Made by a program: the position numbers and the translations under genes. DNA of 45,000 nucleotides, taken from the NCBI GenBank assembly GCA_030674155.1, contig CM060324.1:46084565-46129564 (forward strand). Reading direction: 5' to 3'. Each line of letters begins with the position of its first letter. Position 1 is the first letter of the stretch. This DNA comes from Stramonita haemastoma (lineage: Eukaryota > Mollusca > Gastropoda > Neogastropoda > Muricidae). Positions 1 through 13,365 of this stretch are shown in pieces. The notes beneath the pieces were generated by a model that saw nothing but the letters and a program-made list of their open reading frames with translations, did not search any database and had not been told where the DNA came from.

Positions 1-508
1 CACACCCATGACAAGGGAGTAAACATGGGTTATACCACACACCTATGACACAGGAAGTAAACTATGGGTTATACCACACACCCATGACACAGGGAGTAAA
101 CAATGGGTTATACCACACACCTATGACACAGGAAGTAAACTATGGATATATACCACACACCCATAACACATGGAGTAAACTATGATATGGGTTATACCAC
201 AAACCCATGACATAGGGAGTAAACTATGGGTTATACCACACACCCATAACACAGGGAGTAAACTATGATATGGGTTATACCACAAACCCATGACATAGGG
301 AGTAAACTATGGGTTATACCACACACCCATGACACAGGGAGTAAACTATGATATGGGTTATACCACACAACCATGACGAGGGAGTAAACTATGGGTTATA
401 CCACACACCCATGACACAGGGAGTAAACTATGATATGGGTTATGCCACACACCCATGACACAGGGAGTAAACTATGGGTTATACCACACACCTATGACAC
501 AGGGAGTG
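1..508. repeat. Minisatellite, about 12 units of ~39 or ~44 bp
   Basis: Units read like ACACCCATGACACAGGGAG followed by TAAACTATGGGTTATACC. Two lengths are mixed: the longer has TATGATATGGG where the shorter has TATGGG. The array starts at or before the window edge. Confidence 0.95.
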
Positions 509-832
509 CAGAATTTTGCCAGATGTATGGGAAAGGTTAATTCAAAAATGTAAAGGAATGTGAAGAAAATTTGATGTCTCTGGTATTATTTTTCTGTCAC
601 ATACAGTGTTAATGGTATACACTGACTGCTGAGGTCTTTTTTTTCTCTTGTTTTAGTGTCTCCAAGTTCCCCTACTGTGTTGAGGGCTTTTCTTTGAAGT
701 TTTTTTTGTTTTTTGTTTAAATCTCTGATGCTACCTTGATTTACACTACTTTTGTCACTGTTGTTCTTCCCATGTTCCTTACAAAAAATGAATGAGTACT
801 TACTGAAGTCAAATGGTGGTTGTTTACCTCTG
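509..832. other. No recognised feature
   Basis: AT-rich, no repeat family or plausible coding frame seen. Confidence 0.5.
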
Positions 833-870
833 GACTCTCTCTCTCTCTTTTTTCCTCCTCTCTCTCTCTC

Positions 871-928
<58 letters not shown>

Positions 929-945
929 CTCCTCTCTCCCCTTCT
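833..945. repeat. (CT)n microsatellite
   Basis: Nearly pure CT array with C and T interruptions at its ends. Confidence 0.95.
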
Positions 946-957
946 CTCTTTTCTGAC

Positions 958-1152
958 TTTTGGGGATGTATACTGGGTGTGTTTGTGTTTCTGTAACCCA
1001 CTGAATGCTGACATGAACTATGGGATCTTTTAAAGTGTATATTTGATCTGCATGAAGGGTATTAGGGCACTGGCAAGTGTGCACATGTGGTTGACCTGGA
1101 AGGTCATAAAGATCCCCACCCTTAATTCATCAGATGGCAGCTGTCGAGATAT
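958..1152 (-). repeat. SINE family C fragment, head missing
   Basis: Matches 3060-3163 plus 3440-3560 (shared CTGTAACCCAC, TATGGGATCTTT, ATCCC(C/T)ACCCTT). The tRNA-like head is cut where the next SINE piece begins. Confidence 0.7.
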
Positions 1153-1159
1153 GAATGCA

Positions 1160-1330
1160 CAAAGTCTGTTCTGCTTTTTGAAAGAGTAGGCCATTGTGTG
1201 CTGGTGGAAACAGATGAAAAAATTTACACAAGGGTGTGCGCACCAGAATTGGATGTAAAAAAGAAAAAAAGCTACATTAGTGCTTATTCCATTATCCTCA
1301 ATTTAAAAGAATGAATGATAATGATAATAT
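1160..1330 (+). repeat. SINE family B, 3' part
   Basis: Shares AAGAGTAGGCCATTGTGTGC, GGATGTAAAAAAG and AGTGCTTATTCCATTATCCT with copies across the window; ends in an AATGATAATGATA-type tail. Confidence 0.75.
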
Positions 1331-2158
1331 CAACTGAAAGTCGACTGATGACAAAGCATTGGGGAACACAGCTAAGCCAGTCATAGATTATTTCTGGTTG
1401 ATGGGCAAATTATTATTATTTTTTTTCAAATATCAGATTTTACTTTTCTTACAGAATCCTTAAGTTTGATCATTCAAGATACATGTAATCATAGTATAAA
1501 AGTAATTTTCTGTATTCAGTCTCTGAAAAAAAAATGCTTAGAGACTTTTTGCAGGCATAAAATAATGCAGCTTTACCCTTAACCAAAGAATACAGCAAAT
1601 TGGGGGAGTGAATTGTCAGCCAAAATGATAAACACTAGCTGCCATACCTGAAGTCTGACAATGTGTCAGCTGAAAGTGCCAGCGTTACAAATAGCCTACC
1701 CTTTTGTGGCCAGATCCACATGAAGTGCTAGAATATGCCATAGACTTTGGGTTTTTTTTGCTGTCAACTTGAGTTTGCATCATTAGTTCCAATATGTTGG
1801 ACTGTGGTGTGCTTGTGCTGCTGTCATTGAATACAATTCAAATTGGCTTGATGACTTTGGGATCCCGTTTTTTTTCTTTCGATTTTACAATTCTTTTATT
1901 AATGGCAGTATTATCTGTTTGGATACATATGTTCCAAACTGTATGTTTATGCATATACAGTGCACTTTTGTTATACCTTTAGTTGATAACTTGTTTAAAA
2001 CATATGTTCTGGATTTTACAGTTGTGCCATATCTCTTTTATTTATTTATTTTTTAAATGCCCTGGTTTGTATAAGATCCAGACATGTTTATCTGTAAGCG
2101 TTTTAGACTGCAATCCACAAGAGCCCTTGACTTACTTTTTCCAGAACATGTTGTACAC
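1331..2158. other. No recognised feature
   Basis: AT-rich DNA without repeats of the families found here and without supported coding sequence. Confidence 0.5.

Positions 2159-2234
<76 letters not shown>
2159..2234. repeat. (TA)n microsatellite
   Basis: About 37 TA units. Confidence 0.97.
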
Positions 2235-2236
<2 letters not shown>

Positions 2237-2739
2237 CACTCAGTGCCTATATTGTGTATCTATACATATCTCGTACTCTTGTGCTTTTATTGAGTATTTT
2301 AATATCAATATATATAATTATATACATAGTTTCATATTTTAGTCAAGGTGTGTGCTGGTCCTTTTCAAATATGATCTTTTTTGTTTTAGCCCCTTTCTGT
2401 TTTTCAGTAATGCTCATGTACATTGTGTTTTATTTCCTAAATGAACTGAAGACTCTGTAGACTGGAGTGATGTGTATGGTCACACCACTTCTGGGACATG
2501 AATTTCTGACACTGACACAGGGTGGTGTTTTACAGTTAAAAATGTGTGCGCGTGTGCGTGCGTGTTGTGTGTGTGTGTGTGGATGCACACAATATTGTGA
2601 CATGGTATTATGTATGCCTAAATGTTTTGCAACTTTACCTATAAGTTTTTTTTCATTATTAAATTCAACCCTGAGGTTAATACTGTGTAAGTGTGTGAAT
2701 GTACAATTACAAGCCGCAAGAAGTGTGCATGTGTGTGTG

Positions 2740-2800
2740 TTTATTTTATCTATTTATTTATTCTTTTATTTCGAGGATAGTGGTATAATCAGTGTGTCCC
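2740..2800 (-). repeat. SINE family B 3' end fragment
   Basis: CTATTTATTTATTC followed by TTTTATTTCGAGGATAGTGG, the shared 3' terminus of family B in minus orientation. The rest of 2235-2966 holds a GT array near 2548-2582 and nothing else recognised. Confidence 0.55.
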
Positions 2801-2966
2801 TGGCTGTTTAGTCGTTCACCTGTGTGACCAAAACACTCCCCATGATGTCCTGTAAATTACAGCCCAGCTGACCACAAAGGCCATATTTTAGGGGCAGAAA
2901 AACAATCTGAAACCAAAGACCACTCACCAGCTGGCCTTCTCCTTTTTTTTTCTTTTTTTTTGTTCC

Positions 2967-3625
2967 TTAGCTAGAGTTGAACTTCGTTCTGAGGCTCACC
3001 AAAGGTGAGATTTTGTGCTTGTAACCAGTTTTGCACATCATGATGGTAACCGCATTCCGACTTCGGAGACATATGCTGGGTATGTTCATGTTTCTGTAAC
3101 CCACCAAACGCTGACAGGATTTATGGGATCTTTAATCTGCATATTTGATTTTCTGCATGCATTTGTTAAGTTAAAGTCTGTCCCGAGCCTAAGGCTCGTC
3201 AGGCCGGTGCTTATCCCGGTTTCTGTAGCATTAAGACTCCCCCCTGGATAGGACGCCAGTCTATCGCAGGGTTAACCCCCAACACAAGGTTGGTACCCCT
3301 TTTACACCTGGGTGGGGTGAGAAAATAGCCGTAAAGTGCCTTTTCCAAGGGCACAACGCCATAGCCGAAAGCTGGGATTGAACCCGCAACCTTTAGATTA
3401 CGAGTCCAATGCCCTACCCACTAGACTACAGCAGCGGCTAGCATGCGTATGTACATGAAGGGAATTATAGGACTGGCAGGTCTGGGTCTGCACTCAAAGT
3501 TGACCAGGGAGATTGTAAAAATCCCTACCCTTGATTCACCAGATGCTGCTGAGATTCAAACCTATGACTTCATGGACCCATGGGGTTGAAGTCGAACAGT
3601 TTTAACCACTTAGCTATAGCATCCA
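2967..3625 (-). repeat. SINE family C, full length, split by a second SINE
   Basis: Left part 2967-3163 and right part 3440-3625; the right end holds a tRNA-like head (box A-like TAGCTAAGTGGTTAA, box B-like GGTTTGAATC on the minus strand). The middle, 3164-3438, is an inserted family A SINE. Confidence 0.75.
3164..3438 (-). mobile_element. tRNA-Thr-like SINE (family A), inserted in family C
   Basis: Same element as 15296-15600 in the other orientation. The head on the minus strand has TAGTCTAGTGGGTAGGGC (box A) and GGGTTCAATCCC (box B), and an anticodon arm resembling tRNA-Thr(UGU). Flanks GCATGCATTTG and GCATGCGTATG look like a worn target duplication. Confidence 0.85.
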
Positions 3626-3959
3626 TCACTAATTGGACTGAAAAGTGAAAGAGAAGCAGAAAACCCCATGCATACCATATTGGTATACCTGGGGTATCTA
3701 TCAGCTTCAACACCATTATCATGCATACATGTATACCACACACCAAAACAATGCAGACACAAGAAGAGGACTTTATATGACCAGAGTTTATTCCCACTCA
3801 CACTGAATAAACAAAAAATCAGCGATATAGTTCTGATTGTACACAGGCAAAAAAGCAATACAGACATTTGTATTTTTAAAAAAAAAAAACACCTCTTAAA
3901 ATGTATACAGTCCAAAGGATCAATATAGTATGCCATTTCATCTCTTGCTTTACAGCATA

Positions 3960-4225
3960 CTTTTGATCAAATCATGGCAAAGATGTCTCAAACATTCAAA
4001 TCAATCAGTTTTTTTTCTTCTTCATCTCTGTTTTACTAGGCATTTGTTCAAATCGAGTCAAAGATGTCACAAATATTTAAATTGATCAAATCAAGTCAAA
4101 GATGTCACAGATATTCAAATCAATCTTTTTTTTTTCTTCATTTCAATCTTTCGGATCTCAGATTTAACTGACAGCACAAATTTGATCAAATCATGTCAAA
4201 TATGTCACACACATTCAGTTTTAAC
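3960..4225. repeat. Irregular tandem repeat, four copies
   Basis: Four copies of a unit like ATCAAATCAAGTCAAAGATG followed by TCACAAATATTCAAA, separated by unequal T-rich spacers. Confidence 0.8.
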
Positions 4226-6088
4226 CATGCCACACTTGAAGATGGTGATAACAAAGATCCAAACCAATCCCATGATGTTACTTAGAGCCCCGCCGACTGC
4301 ACAGGCCATATTGGGGCTGTCACCTTGTAAAAAAGTTAAAATCTGATGACATAATGACACCGTAAAAATGGCAACAACTGACAAGTTAAAACCTGATGGC
4401 AACGACAGACAGTTAAAAAAAACTGAACAGCCTGAATGGCATGTCCTTCACATCTGTACACACTAGTACTGCACTCGTGCAAAGACAGAATACCCTGGAA
4501 ATCCCCTTTAGTTAAGATTTCTGCCACCCTTTTCGGTTCCCCGCTCTTCATGCTGACCTCACTTGGCACAGACCTCAGACAGACAAGTACAACATGGACA
4601 AACCCAGTAGATAAATCATCATCTGTATCATTCACCAGTAACCCCTCTGCACCTGTCACCACATGTAAGTTACACGATACAAGTATAGCACTACAGCATG
4701 CAGCTCAACTCTTCAAGCAAATAAACCCCCAAAACAACAAAAAACAACCCCCCCACCCCCAAAAAAAACCCCAGCCCTCTTCAAGCATCATCTATCCCTG
4801 ACCTGGCACCACTCAGAGAACAATGGTAAAACAGGCATGCAATGCTTTTTCATGGCCAGCATGTTTGTGAACAACTTTCTTTGTCTTTACTGACTGAGTG
4901 GTTCTGCTCAGTTGGTATCCAATCTGCCAATCAACTCTCTGACGGCCTGACTAGATGTCAAGGTAAGGCAGGATTCACAGTCTGTAGTGATCAAACCTAA
5001 GAGCCTTGCAAGCAAGCACCTTCAGAGGTCCTTCTAGCTCACTGAGGTCACTTTAAAGTTTTCACAAAGCTATTTTTTGACACAATTTATCCCCTCCCCC
5101 ACCCGAAAAAAAAAATTCAGCAAACATAAAACAGATAAAACTGGACAGTATGCTTCAATATCAAATTTTTTTTGGGGGGGAGTGCAGTTGATATTTGCTA
5201 ACACCCCCCCCTCCATTTGCTGAATCGGTACATTTTTAATTTTAAAACAAGTCAGTACAAGTTTTTTTTTAATTAAAAAAAAAAGTAACAACAAAAAGTT
5301 ATGAATTTTGCATGCTTATCTTAACAAGGTAATAGCTAAACCCACAAATAAGTCTCCTAAACACCCTGTAAAGAAAAGCAGGAGAAAAAAAGCTTAAAAA
5401 AAAAAGGTTTTATTTTAAACACTCATCTCTAAAAACTAATGTCATTTTATGAATCATCTAGCTTTAAAAAAAAGAAGAAAAAAAGTGTTGGCATTATTTA
5501 CAGTTCGAGTAGTACAGATTTTGGTCAGATGCTGGCTCTCACCATATCAAATAGGTTTTATGCTGTACATTTCTGTTGATTGCATTTGTCCCAATGACTG
5601 AAGGGTGAGTTCATCACAAAAAGAGTTATCACATTTGGAGGGGGGGGGGGGCAGGAAGGGCAAAATGGACTAACAGGAATAGGAAACCAGACAGGGAATG
5701 GGGAGGGGGGGGGGGGGATGTTTATCAACAAACACTTCCAACTCAAGTGGCAGGGACTTATGTGGGCAATAAGGGATGGTCCAATTATACACACTATGGC
5801 TGTAGTGTAGGGTTAAGTAGGGCGGGGCCTGTTAGTTCCATTTTTCCAAAGTATATATATATATATACAGACAGACAGTGGCAGCAACGTTTTAATTAAA
5901 AGACGGGAGAGGGACATTCTATTTATTGCCATAAAAGTCAAATGGACTTATTTGACACAACAAAATAAACTTCATAATTCATTTATACAACATTATTTAT
6001 TCACTGGTCAGCATGTCTGAATGTATGTATATATATATAGGTTTATCATCTAGCTGACTATGGGTGGTGACATTCTGATTCTCTGTGG
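4226..6088. other. Gene-free stretch with short G/C and A/T runs
   Basis: Contains a run of C near 5205, G runs at 5640-5651 and 5705-5718, and T/A runs. 4260-4325 resembles 2840-2900. No supported gene. Confidence 0.5.
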
Positions 6089-6089
6089 T

Positions 6090-6160
<71 letters not shown>

Positions 6161-6190
6161 TGTGTGTGTCTGTGTGTGTCTGTGTGTGCG
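6089..6190. repeat. (GT)n with (TCTGTGTG)n tail
   Basis: About 35 GT units followed by interrupted GTCT units. Confidence 0.97.
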
Positions 6191-6302
6191 TGCGCACGTG
6201 CCTATGTCAAAGTCAAAATTTTATTTCCAGACGGTACACGAGTAAGCAATTAATTTGCTTTTTTTCATCAAGCCATCTATCTAGCAAAAAAACTGAAACA
6301 AG

Positions 6303-6303
6303 C

Positions 6304-6334
<31 letters not shown>

Positions 6335-6337
6335 AAA
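6303..6337. repeat. C run followed by A run
   Basis: About 22 C then 13 A. Confidence 0.95.
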
Positions 6338-6767
6338 CACACCCTAAAAAGACCACTTAAACAAAATATAATACCCAGTCCATAACACACAAACCAACCC
6401 AAAACTTCAAACCAACCACCCATAATGACAATGATACAATTTTACAGCAACAACACAACAACAACCAAAAGACAAATGAAACAAAATAAAATAAAATTTA
6501 AAATAAAACCGATTGTAAAGGACCAGGGAAAGGGGGTATCAAGGAGGAATGGAGGAACACAAACAATCAGCCAAACAAAGACAATGACAACACGTTCTAC
6601 AAACAATCAAGAACCCCCACAGCCACCTAATAATACTTTAAAAAAAAAAAAAAAAATTCAGTCAGCTAGACTATCAAACCAATAACATCAATACCAATAA
6701 TCCCATCATTACAACATACAAAAAAAACAAAACCACTCATCACAAAACCTGTCAAACTGGATTTTAA

Positions 6768-6796
6768 AAAAAGGGGGGGGGGGGGGGGGGGGGGGA
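6768..6796. repeat. G run
   Basis: Nearly 27 consecutive G after an A run; a GT array follows at 6827-6844. Confidence 0.95.
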
Positions 6797-6849
6797 GCCC
6801 GGAGGGGACATGACAAAAAATATCAAGTGTGTGTGTGTGTGTGTATGTG

Positions 6850-7085
6850 CGCGTTGTTATCCATTCAAACCGGCACAAAATGGCCTAATCCTCTGAAAGG
6901 TGGAACAGGTTTTTAATGTGTGCACAAGATGTTAAGCGTGCAAACTCACATGGGGCCTCAGTTTATAGTCTTATCCAACCGACTTTAGCATTCAGTTTGA
7001 TTTTCACTGGGAAGAAGTATTATTGATGAAAAAGTAGTGGAAGAAAAACAAGTGCAGGTACCAACTTCTCAATCATTTTGAAAAT
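6850..7085 (-). repeat. SINE family J fragment
   Basis: Shares the family B body (TGTGTGCACAAGATGTT, GGGGCCTCAGTTTATAGTC) but then continues into AACATTCAGTTTGATTTTC-type sequence and ACAAGTGCAGGTACCAACTT, as at 7675-7760 and 29520-29570. Confidence 0.65.
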
Positions 7086-7674
7086 GACTTATCAAAGATT
7101 AAAAAAAATAATAATAAAATAATAAAAATTAAATGAAAATAAATTCTTGCAAATGTCTTTCGGTGGCAGGATTGTACGCATTTTTGAGTAAGAACCATGC
7201 CTTTGGCCTGACCTGACTCGAGTTTCGGCTCCTGGACGAGCCCTCATCAGAGGTCCCGGTGGTGATTGAAACTCCACCTGCTGTGGCACCTTACTGCAAG
7301 ACACTTTCCAGAATTTGAAAGTGTCAATTGCATTCAAAGGAATATTTGATATTCCTGTGGCCTTTTAAAGCTGCCCTCAAAAGACAATGATGAAAAACAT
7401 AAAGAAAATATGCTTAGTATATAAGTTGAAAAAAATTGAATAAGAGAAAATAAGCACCTAGTGAATCTTTGTGCCTTAAGTTTGGGGATCCTATTAAAGG
7501 ATGCAAGGGAGGTCATAAAGTCTGTATCAAGCCAAGTGGTCAGTCTTAGCTGGATAATAACCCAAACATTGCAATACACTTCAAGTGCATACACAGGCAA
7601 GAGAAGTTGGGGGAAAAAAATATAAATGGCCTACACTTGGATCTACTAGAGATGCAATTCCCCATTTGACCACA

Positions 7675-7835
7675 ATCATTGAGGAAAAAGTAGTGGAGGA
7701 AAAACAAGTGCGGGTACCAACTTCTCAATCATCAAACTGGGAAGAAGGTGTGAGGCTGGGAATCAAACCCTGAACTTTACAGGTTTACTTGTTGGATAGA
7801 TGCATACATGTCCAAAGTGTACCTGCCACCTTCCT
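7675..7835 (-). repeat. SINE family J head region
   Basis: Carries ACAAGTGCGGGTACCAACTT (also at 7049-7068) and a tRNA-like box B, GGTTTGATTCCC, on the minus strand. Confidence 0.6.
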
Positions 7836-8522
<687 letters not shown>

Positions 8523-10496
8523 AATCAACAACACAACATATATCAGCTCGACCAACTTTTGCAAATCCAAAAATTGAAGTTAGAGGGAGGTGGGTGGGTT
8601 TGGGAGGTGGGGTTAATTAAACACAGCGGGTTGTCTCATGTGCAGGACTTGATGTTACTTTGTCTGCCATGCCAACTCTTAGAATCCCAACAGCACAGGT
8701 AAGAGTGCAGCAGAACGCCAGAAGGCATAACTTTTGCCTTACCATAACTGACCAATCAATGTATGCAACAACCTCCTTGTATTTGAAAATAGACTTCTGA
8801 TGGGCACAGCTACCAGAATTTGCCCTTTACCTTCTCTTCAACATCTTGCTGATTCAGTGAATGGTACTGAAAACCAGTACAGCCAGTCACGTTCTACTCA
8901 ATTTATGCAGATCTGGGGGTGGAAGGGGGGATTTCGGACACTGATATGATAAATTTACTTGAAAACCAGAATTCTGGCTGAAAACAGGAAAATTCTGGGG
9001 GGAAAAGGAATGGTTGGCAACGACACAAAAACACTTAGAAAGCTACAAGATACACGATTGCAATGTTCTACACTTTTTTTTAATAAGTCAAAATGTCTTC
9101 TTCTTTTTTTTTTTTTTAAAAGCAAAACAAAACTGAACAAACCAATGTATGGTTACCATTCTTCTCTAAATATTCTAAGACCAAAATAATAACTGTTACA
9201 TTTACAAAACATTTACAAAACTTATACAAAAAAAAAAGTTATGCATTATTCAACACTACTACCCCCCCCCCCCAAAAAAAAAAAAAAAACACCCCACAAA
9301 AACAAAAAAAAACACCACAAAAAAGTTCAACCACCACCACCACTCAAAAAAAAAAACCAACAAAAAAAACCAGCAAACAAACAACAAACCAATTACAAAC
9401 CAAAAAAACCTCAAGAAAAACAATACACACAAACAAAAACCCAACAAAAATCAAAAAGAGAATCCAATGAAGAGTCTGTACTAAATAATGTTTGAGCAAT
9501 ACAGAGCTCTTCACTCTCATCCCTGTAAAGTTTGCCGTGGAGTATGGTCAAATAGTGAAATACACTGATAGTCTGAGAATGCACACTGCATATCATATAT
9601 CATAACATAATATTGCAACTCTGCATACACTGCACGAACCACAAGCAACACTTTCCCAAGTTATCAGCACAATAATAAGCAGTATAGCATGGCTCATAAC
9701 AAAAACATAGGAGTCATCAGTTCAACATCAAACTAACTGACATTTATATTAGTTATATATCTAGACCGTTTCTACACTGTAAATAGCTAGAGAAATAACA
9801 ATGATGACTCGCACCATCAGGTGCATACAGACAACTTAATGAAACAGCACAAAGATGCATACATGTATGTTATACACAGCTAGACATGTGTGCGTAATCT
9901 ACAGTCTGAGTCATTATGCTGGAAACAAATCAAGTTTACATTTAATGAAACAATTGGTCCAATCTTGTATCAAGTCAGATTCCTAACATGCAATAAATGT
10001 TCCTTGTGCCTGAGCAAGCGTAACTAGAATATGGACAACAGAACTGCAAACGAGTCACTAGCACTTAATACGCTGATTATCCTGTCCCTGTCATACACAC
10101 ATGCTGTTCACACCCAGCATACATACATACAGTACAAAAAGGATGATAGATCTACTACACATTTGGACCACTTTTTGTGTATATTTCTACCTAAAGACCA
10201 CAAAGGAAGGATGAAATCAAAGGCCACAGCACACATATATCACTCAAATGTTTCAGTATATCAACATGTATAATATTGTTCATGAACTGAAAAAATTGGA
10301 CAGTTTTCAGTAGTTCATGTATACATGAATAATTGAACAGTACATCTGGAATTCAGAAAAATCCGTTAAAACAAGCCTGGAAGAAGATATTGTTGCGTAT
10401 TGTGTGCAAAAAAAAAAGAAAAAAAAAAGGAGTCTTCAAAACACCTTCCAAAAATAGTCATCAAAACAATTGTGTTTAAATCTTCAGTTTGGATTG
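8523..10496. other. Gene-free stretch, A-rich in part
   Basis: 9240-9450 is almost purely A and C with a C12-A16 run. No gene or shared repeat recognised elsewhere in it. Confidence 0.5.
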
Positions 10497-10515
10497 GGGG
10501 GGGGGGGGGGGGGGG
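10497..10515. repeat. G run
   Basis: 19 consecutive G. Confidence 0.95.
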
Positions 10516-10872
10516 AGAAAGAATGGATAAAGGAATGTCAGAGGTTATTTTATGAAAACATACACAAGCAGTGTAGGAATGGACAGAGTGGATTCAGTTC
10601 TTTCCAAAGTTAATGATTACATGAAAATTACAGTAACAGAAAAAAAAAACCCAACCTAACACCAAAACCACTTATACTACAGCAGCGTTTACTGTGATCA
10701 TTCTCCACGCATAACCCATCTATGAATCTTTGCCCGAATTTAGGAAATCAAGCTAACAGCTATTTTGACCTGGTTCAAGTAGGTGAGAATAATCTGAAGC
10801 TAAGACTGTAGCTGTAAGAACGACCACAGATGACCGATTTCCACACAAATCATCAGAGACAAGAGAGGGAAA

Positions 10873-10995
10873 GGATAGCCTGGTGGGCAGAGCATTGCTC
10901 TCACCATCTGACGGCCCTGGATCAACCCCTTGAGTTAATTAACATCAGTGATGACTCCATTCTCCTGAAATTCTTTCAGACACTATAAACCAAGA
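10873..10995 (+). repeat. SINE family B, 5' part
   Basis: GGATAGCCTGGTGGGCAGAG head and TTAACATCAGTGATGACTCC body, truncated. Confidence 0.65.
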
Positions 10996-12189
10996 ACTGT
11001 GATAACTGATCAGAAAATGTTTGAAAGGCATGCACACTGGTGTCATGTTTAGACAAGATCTCCTAAGATTTCATGGTGGGCAAAAAAAACAACGGTCGCA
11101 TAGATGCAAAACTCAACCACTGATTAACCTTGGAACTCTAACCCAGGAACGAAAAAAGCAACAACAACAAAATCAGAGACAAGAAACTTAGGTCGAACTC
11201 TTAAGTATAAACTGTTAATATTTCTTCCTGTTTTGGTGCAACAAAAGCAATTTGAAATATTAAAAAAGAAACACCTACTTTTCACTTTCACCAAATCTCA
11301 TATCTTTCTTTTCTTTCATTGAAAGATCTGGATTGACAACATTCAGATGATATAAGCTTGCTCAGTTCCCATTTCTACCATAAAAAGCACCACATACATG
11401 CTATTCATTTTCTACCCATCAACCAAATACAGAACCAGTTGCCCATCAACCAAAACAAAACAAAAAAAATTCCCTACCAACACCAAAAAAAGCTTGCACT
11501 TATCCCATGGAAGTCTTTACCATCATCAAAACAAGTTACTGAACTGTGAAAAGCACAACCTGACTTTAACTGACCACACAAGTATAACTATAAGGTACCT
11601 GACTCATGATTAGATGGGCTTAGATAAACATGAGATGAAGATTTTTATAATCATTAAAAAAAAAAGTTAATTTCATCTGAAAAAAGTTGTTGTTTTTAAA
11701 TGATGTTAAATTTCCTCTTACCACTTGCATCTGTTTCTTTATAGTGTTCAGAGGGACTGCAAGGCTTGAATAAAAAATATGACAATATTTTGTGACCCTT
11801 AAAAGTCAATTTCATTTAAACAGTTACAATATATGTATGTGTGTGTGTGCGTGAACATAGATGTGTATAGATCTGTAAATCAGTTAAACTGGAACTGAGC
11901 AAGCTTACAAGTTACATCATATATATCATTATATGTTGATTTTTTTCTCTTGCCACTTGGATCTGTTCCCCCTTCCTCTCCTTTGTTTTGTTTGTTTTGA
12001 ATTTATTTATTTTCTGAAGTGTGTGCCTTGGTTTAAACAGAGGGTTATTTCTTAGAGAACAGAGTGAAAACAGCATAGCAGCAACGCAAGAAGTTTGAGT
12101 ACAACAAGCTTAAGCCTTGGTGTGCTTTACTGCTTTGTGAAGGCAGAGACAGAAATCCGTTTTAAATTGTGCTCTTGCTCTAACGGTGC
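10996..12189. other. Gene-free stretch with a diverged local duplication
   Basis: 11700-11760 and 11940-12050 share a TCTTGCCACTTGGATCTGTT-like block. Nothing else recognised. Confidence 0.45.
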
Positions 12190-12660
12190 TAAATTCAATC
12201 CCACCACCACAGATCACACCTTGGACTTTGTCTTTCATGATCATGGTGACTGAAGCTCACACAAAAGAATCTAGAGCCAAGTTGAGGCCACCAGCCAGAA
12301 GGGCCCTGCACAGCTGCTGGGCAACTTTGGTGGTGTTCAGAGGTGTTTGTTCTGTTACACAAGGACACTACATTAGGCCCCAAAAGAATTTCAGTGGTGG
12401 AGTCTGAGATGGAGATAGGTGATTTTCACCACTGTCTTCCCAGTGATAGTCCCCCTAGCAAGAATTCCAGACTTGGAAACCTTGATCAAAGCACACAAAC
12501 CACAGGCATGAAAACAGAGGCAAAACTGAACACTAGGCCACCATGGGACCAGAGCAACATAGGCCATTAAATCAGAAGCATTTTTCTTCTGCCATTTCAC
12601 GATGGTCATTAATGGTAATGCTTCAGGGGCTTTCAGACTTGAGACAGGTTTGTAGAGCGA
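12190..12660 (+). repeat. Dispersed repeat E, copy 1
   Basis: Matches 27165-27650: shared GGCCACCAGCCAGA, GGGCAACTTTGGTGGTGTTC and GACCAGAGCAAC in the same order. Function unknown. Confidence 0.7.
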
Positions 12661-12909
12661 TGGCACTTGAAGATTCTCAATGTTAATACCTTCTGGCATC
12701 AGCCATGCTCAGGAGATATATCACACACCCCTGCAGTATAATGAGTATTGGTTAAGTCATTCATTTATTTATCTTTTTGGGGAGTAAACATTTAAAAGTC
12801 TGTATAGATCCGTAAATCAGCTAATGATTGATTGTGTCTATGTGTGGCTTCAATATTTCCAAAGAACACACAAATTTCACTCGGGGTAAAAAGTGGCAAG
12901 AGCAAAAAT

Positions 12910-12910
12910 G

Positions 12911-12940
<30 letters not shown>
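12910..12940. repeat. A run
   Basis: About 30 A. Confidence 0.95.
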
Positions 12941-12943
<3 letters not shown>

Positions 12944-13365
12944 GCATCTTTGGTGTTATGACCCCACAACCCTCCAACATGCTGACTACTGAATATATTG
13001 CAGCAGTTATCTTTCTGCTTCCTACCCATTAATTTAATAGTTATCCCAAATCAAGCTCTCGATGTTTTAAAATAAATGCTGGGATCACAACAGTCTGAGA
13101 ACACACACACACACAAATGTACCCTAAAATTTTCTCAACAGATCTGAACCGATCTCAAAACTGGTCCCGGAGACAGTTAAAAAAAAGGTGGAATTCCACT
13201 AAAAGGCAGACTATTCTTGCATCTGTATACAGAATACAGAGCTCTCTCAGAGACCACTGTTTACAGGACATTTGGCCAATTTAGATGCTCATCCTAGTCT
13301 CATACATTTGAAACACATTTAAAGTCACCAACACAGCATAGGATACAAAAGTTTAAAACTTTTTT

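Noticed and set aside
586..1084. Open frames rich in RE, SL or similar dipeptides over the CT array
   Set aside because: They are translations of a microsatellite, present in several frames and both strands.
7585..7773. Plus-strand frame ending EEKVVEEKQVRVPTSQSSNW
   Set aside because: The same DNA recurs at 7030-7080 and in family J SINEs; no coding evidence.
12186..12699. Overlapping frames on both strands
   Set aside because: They lie in dispersed repeat E, also present at 27165-27650 with different frames.
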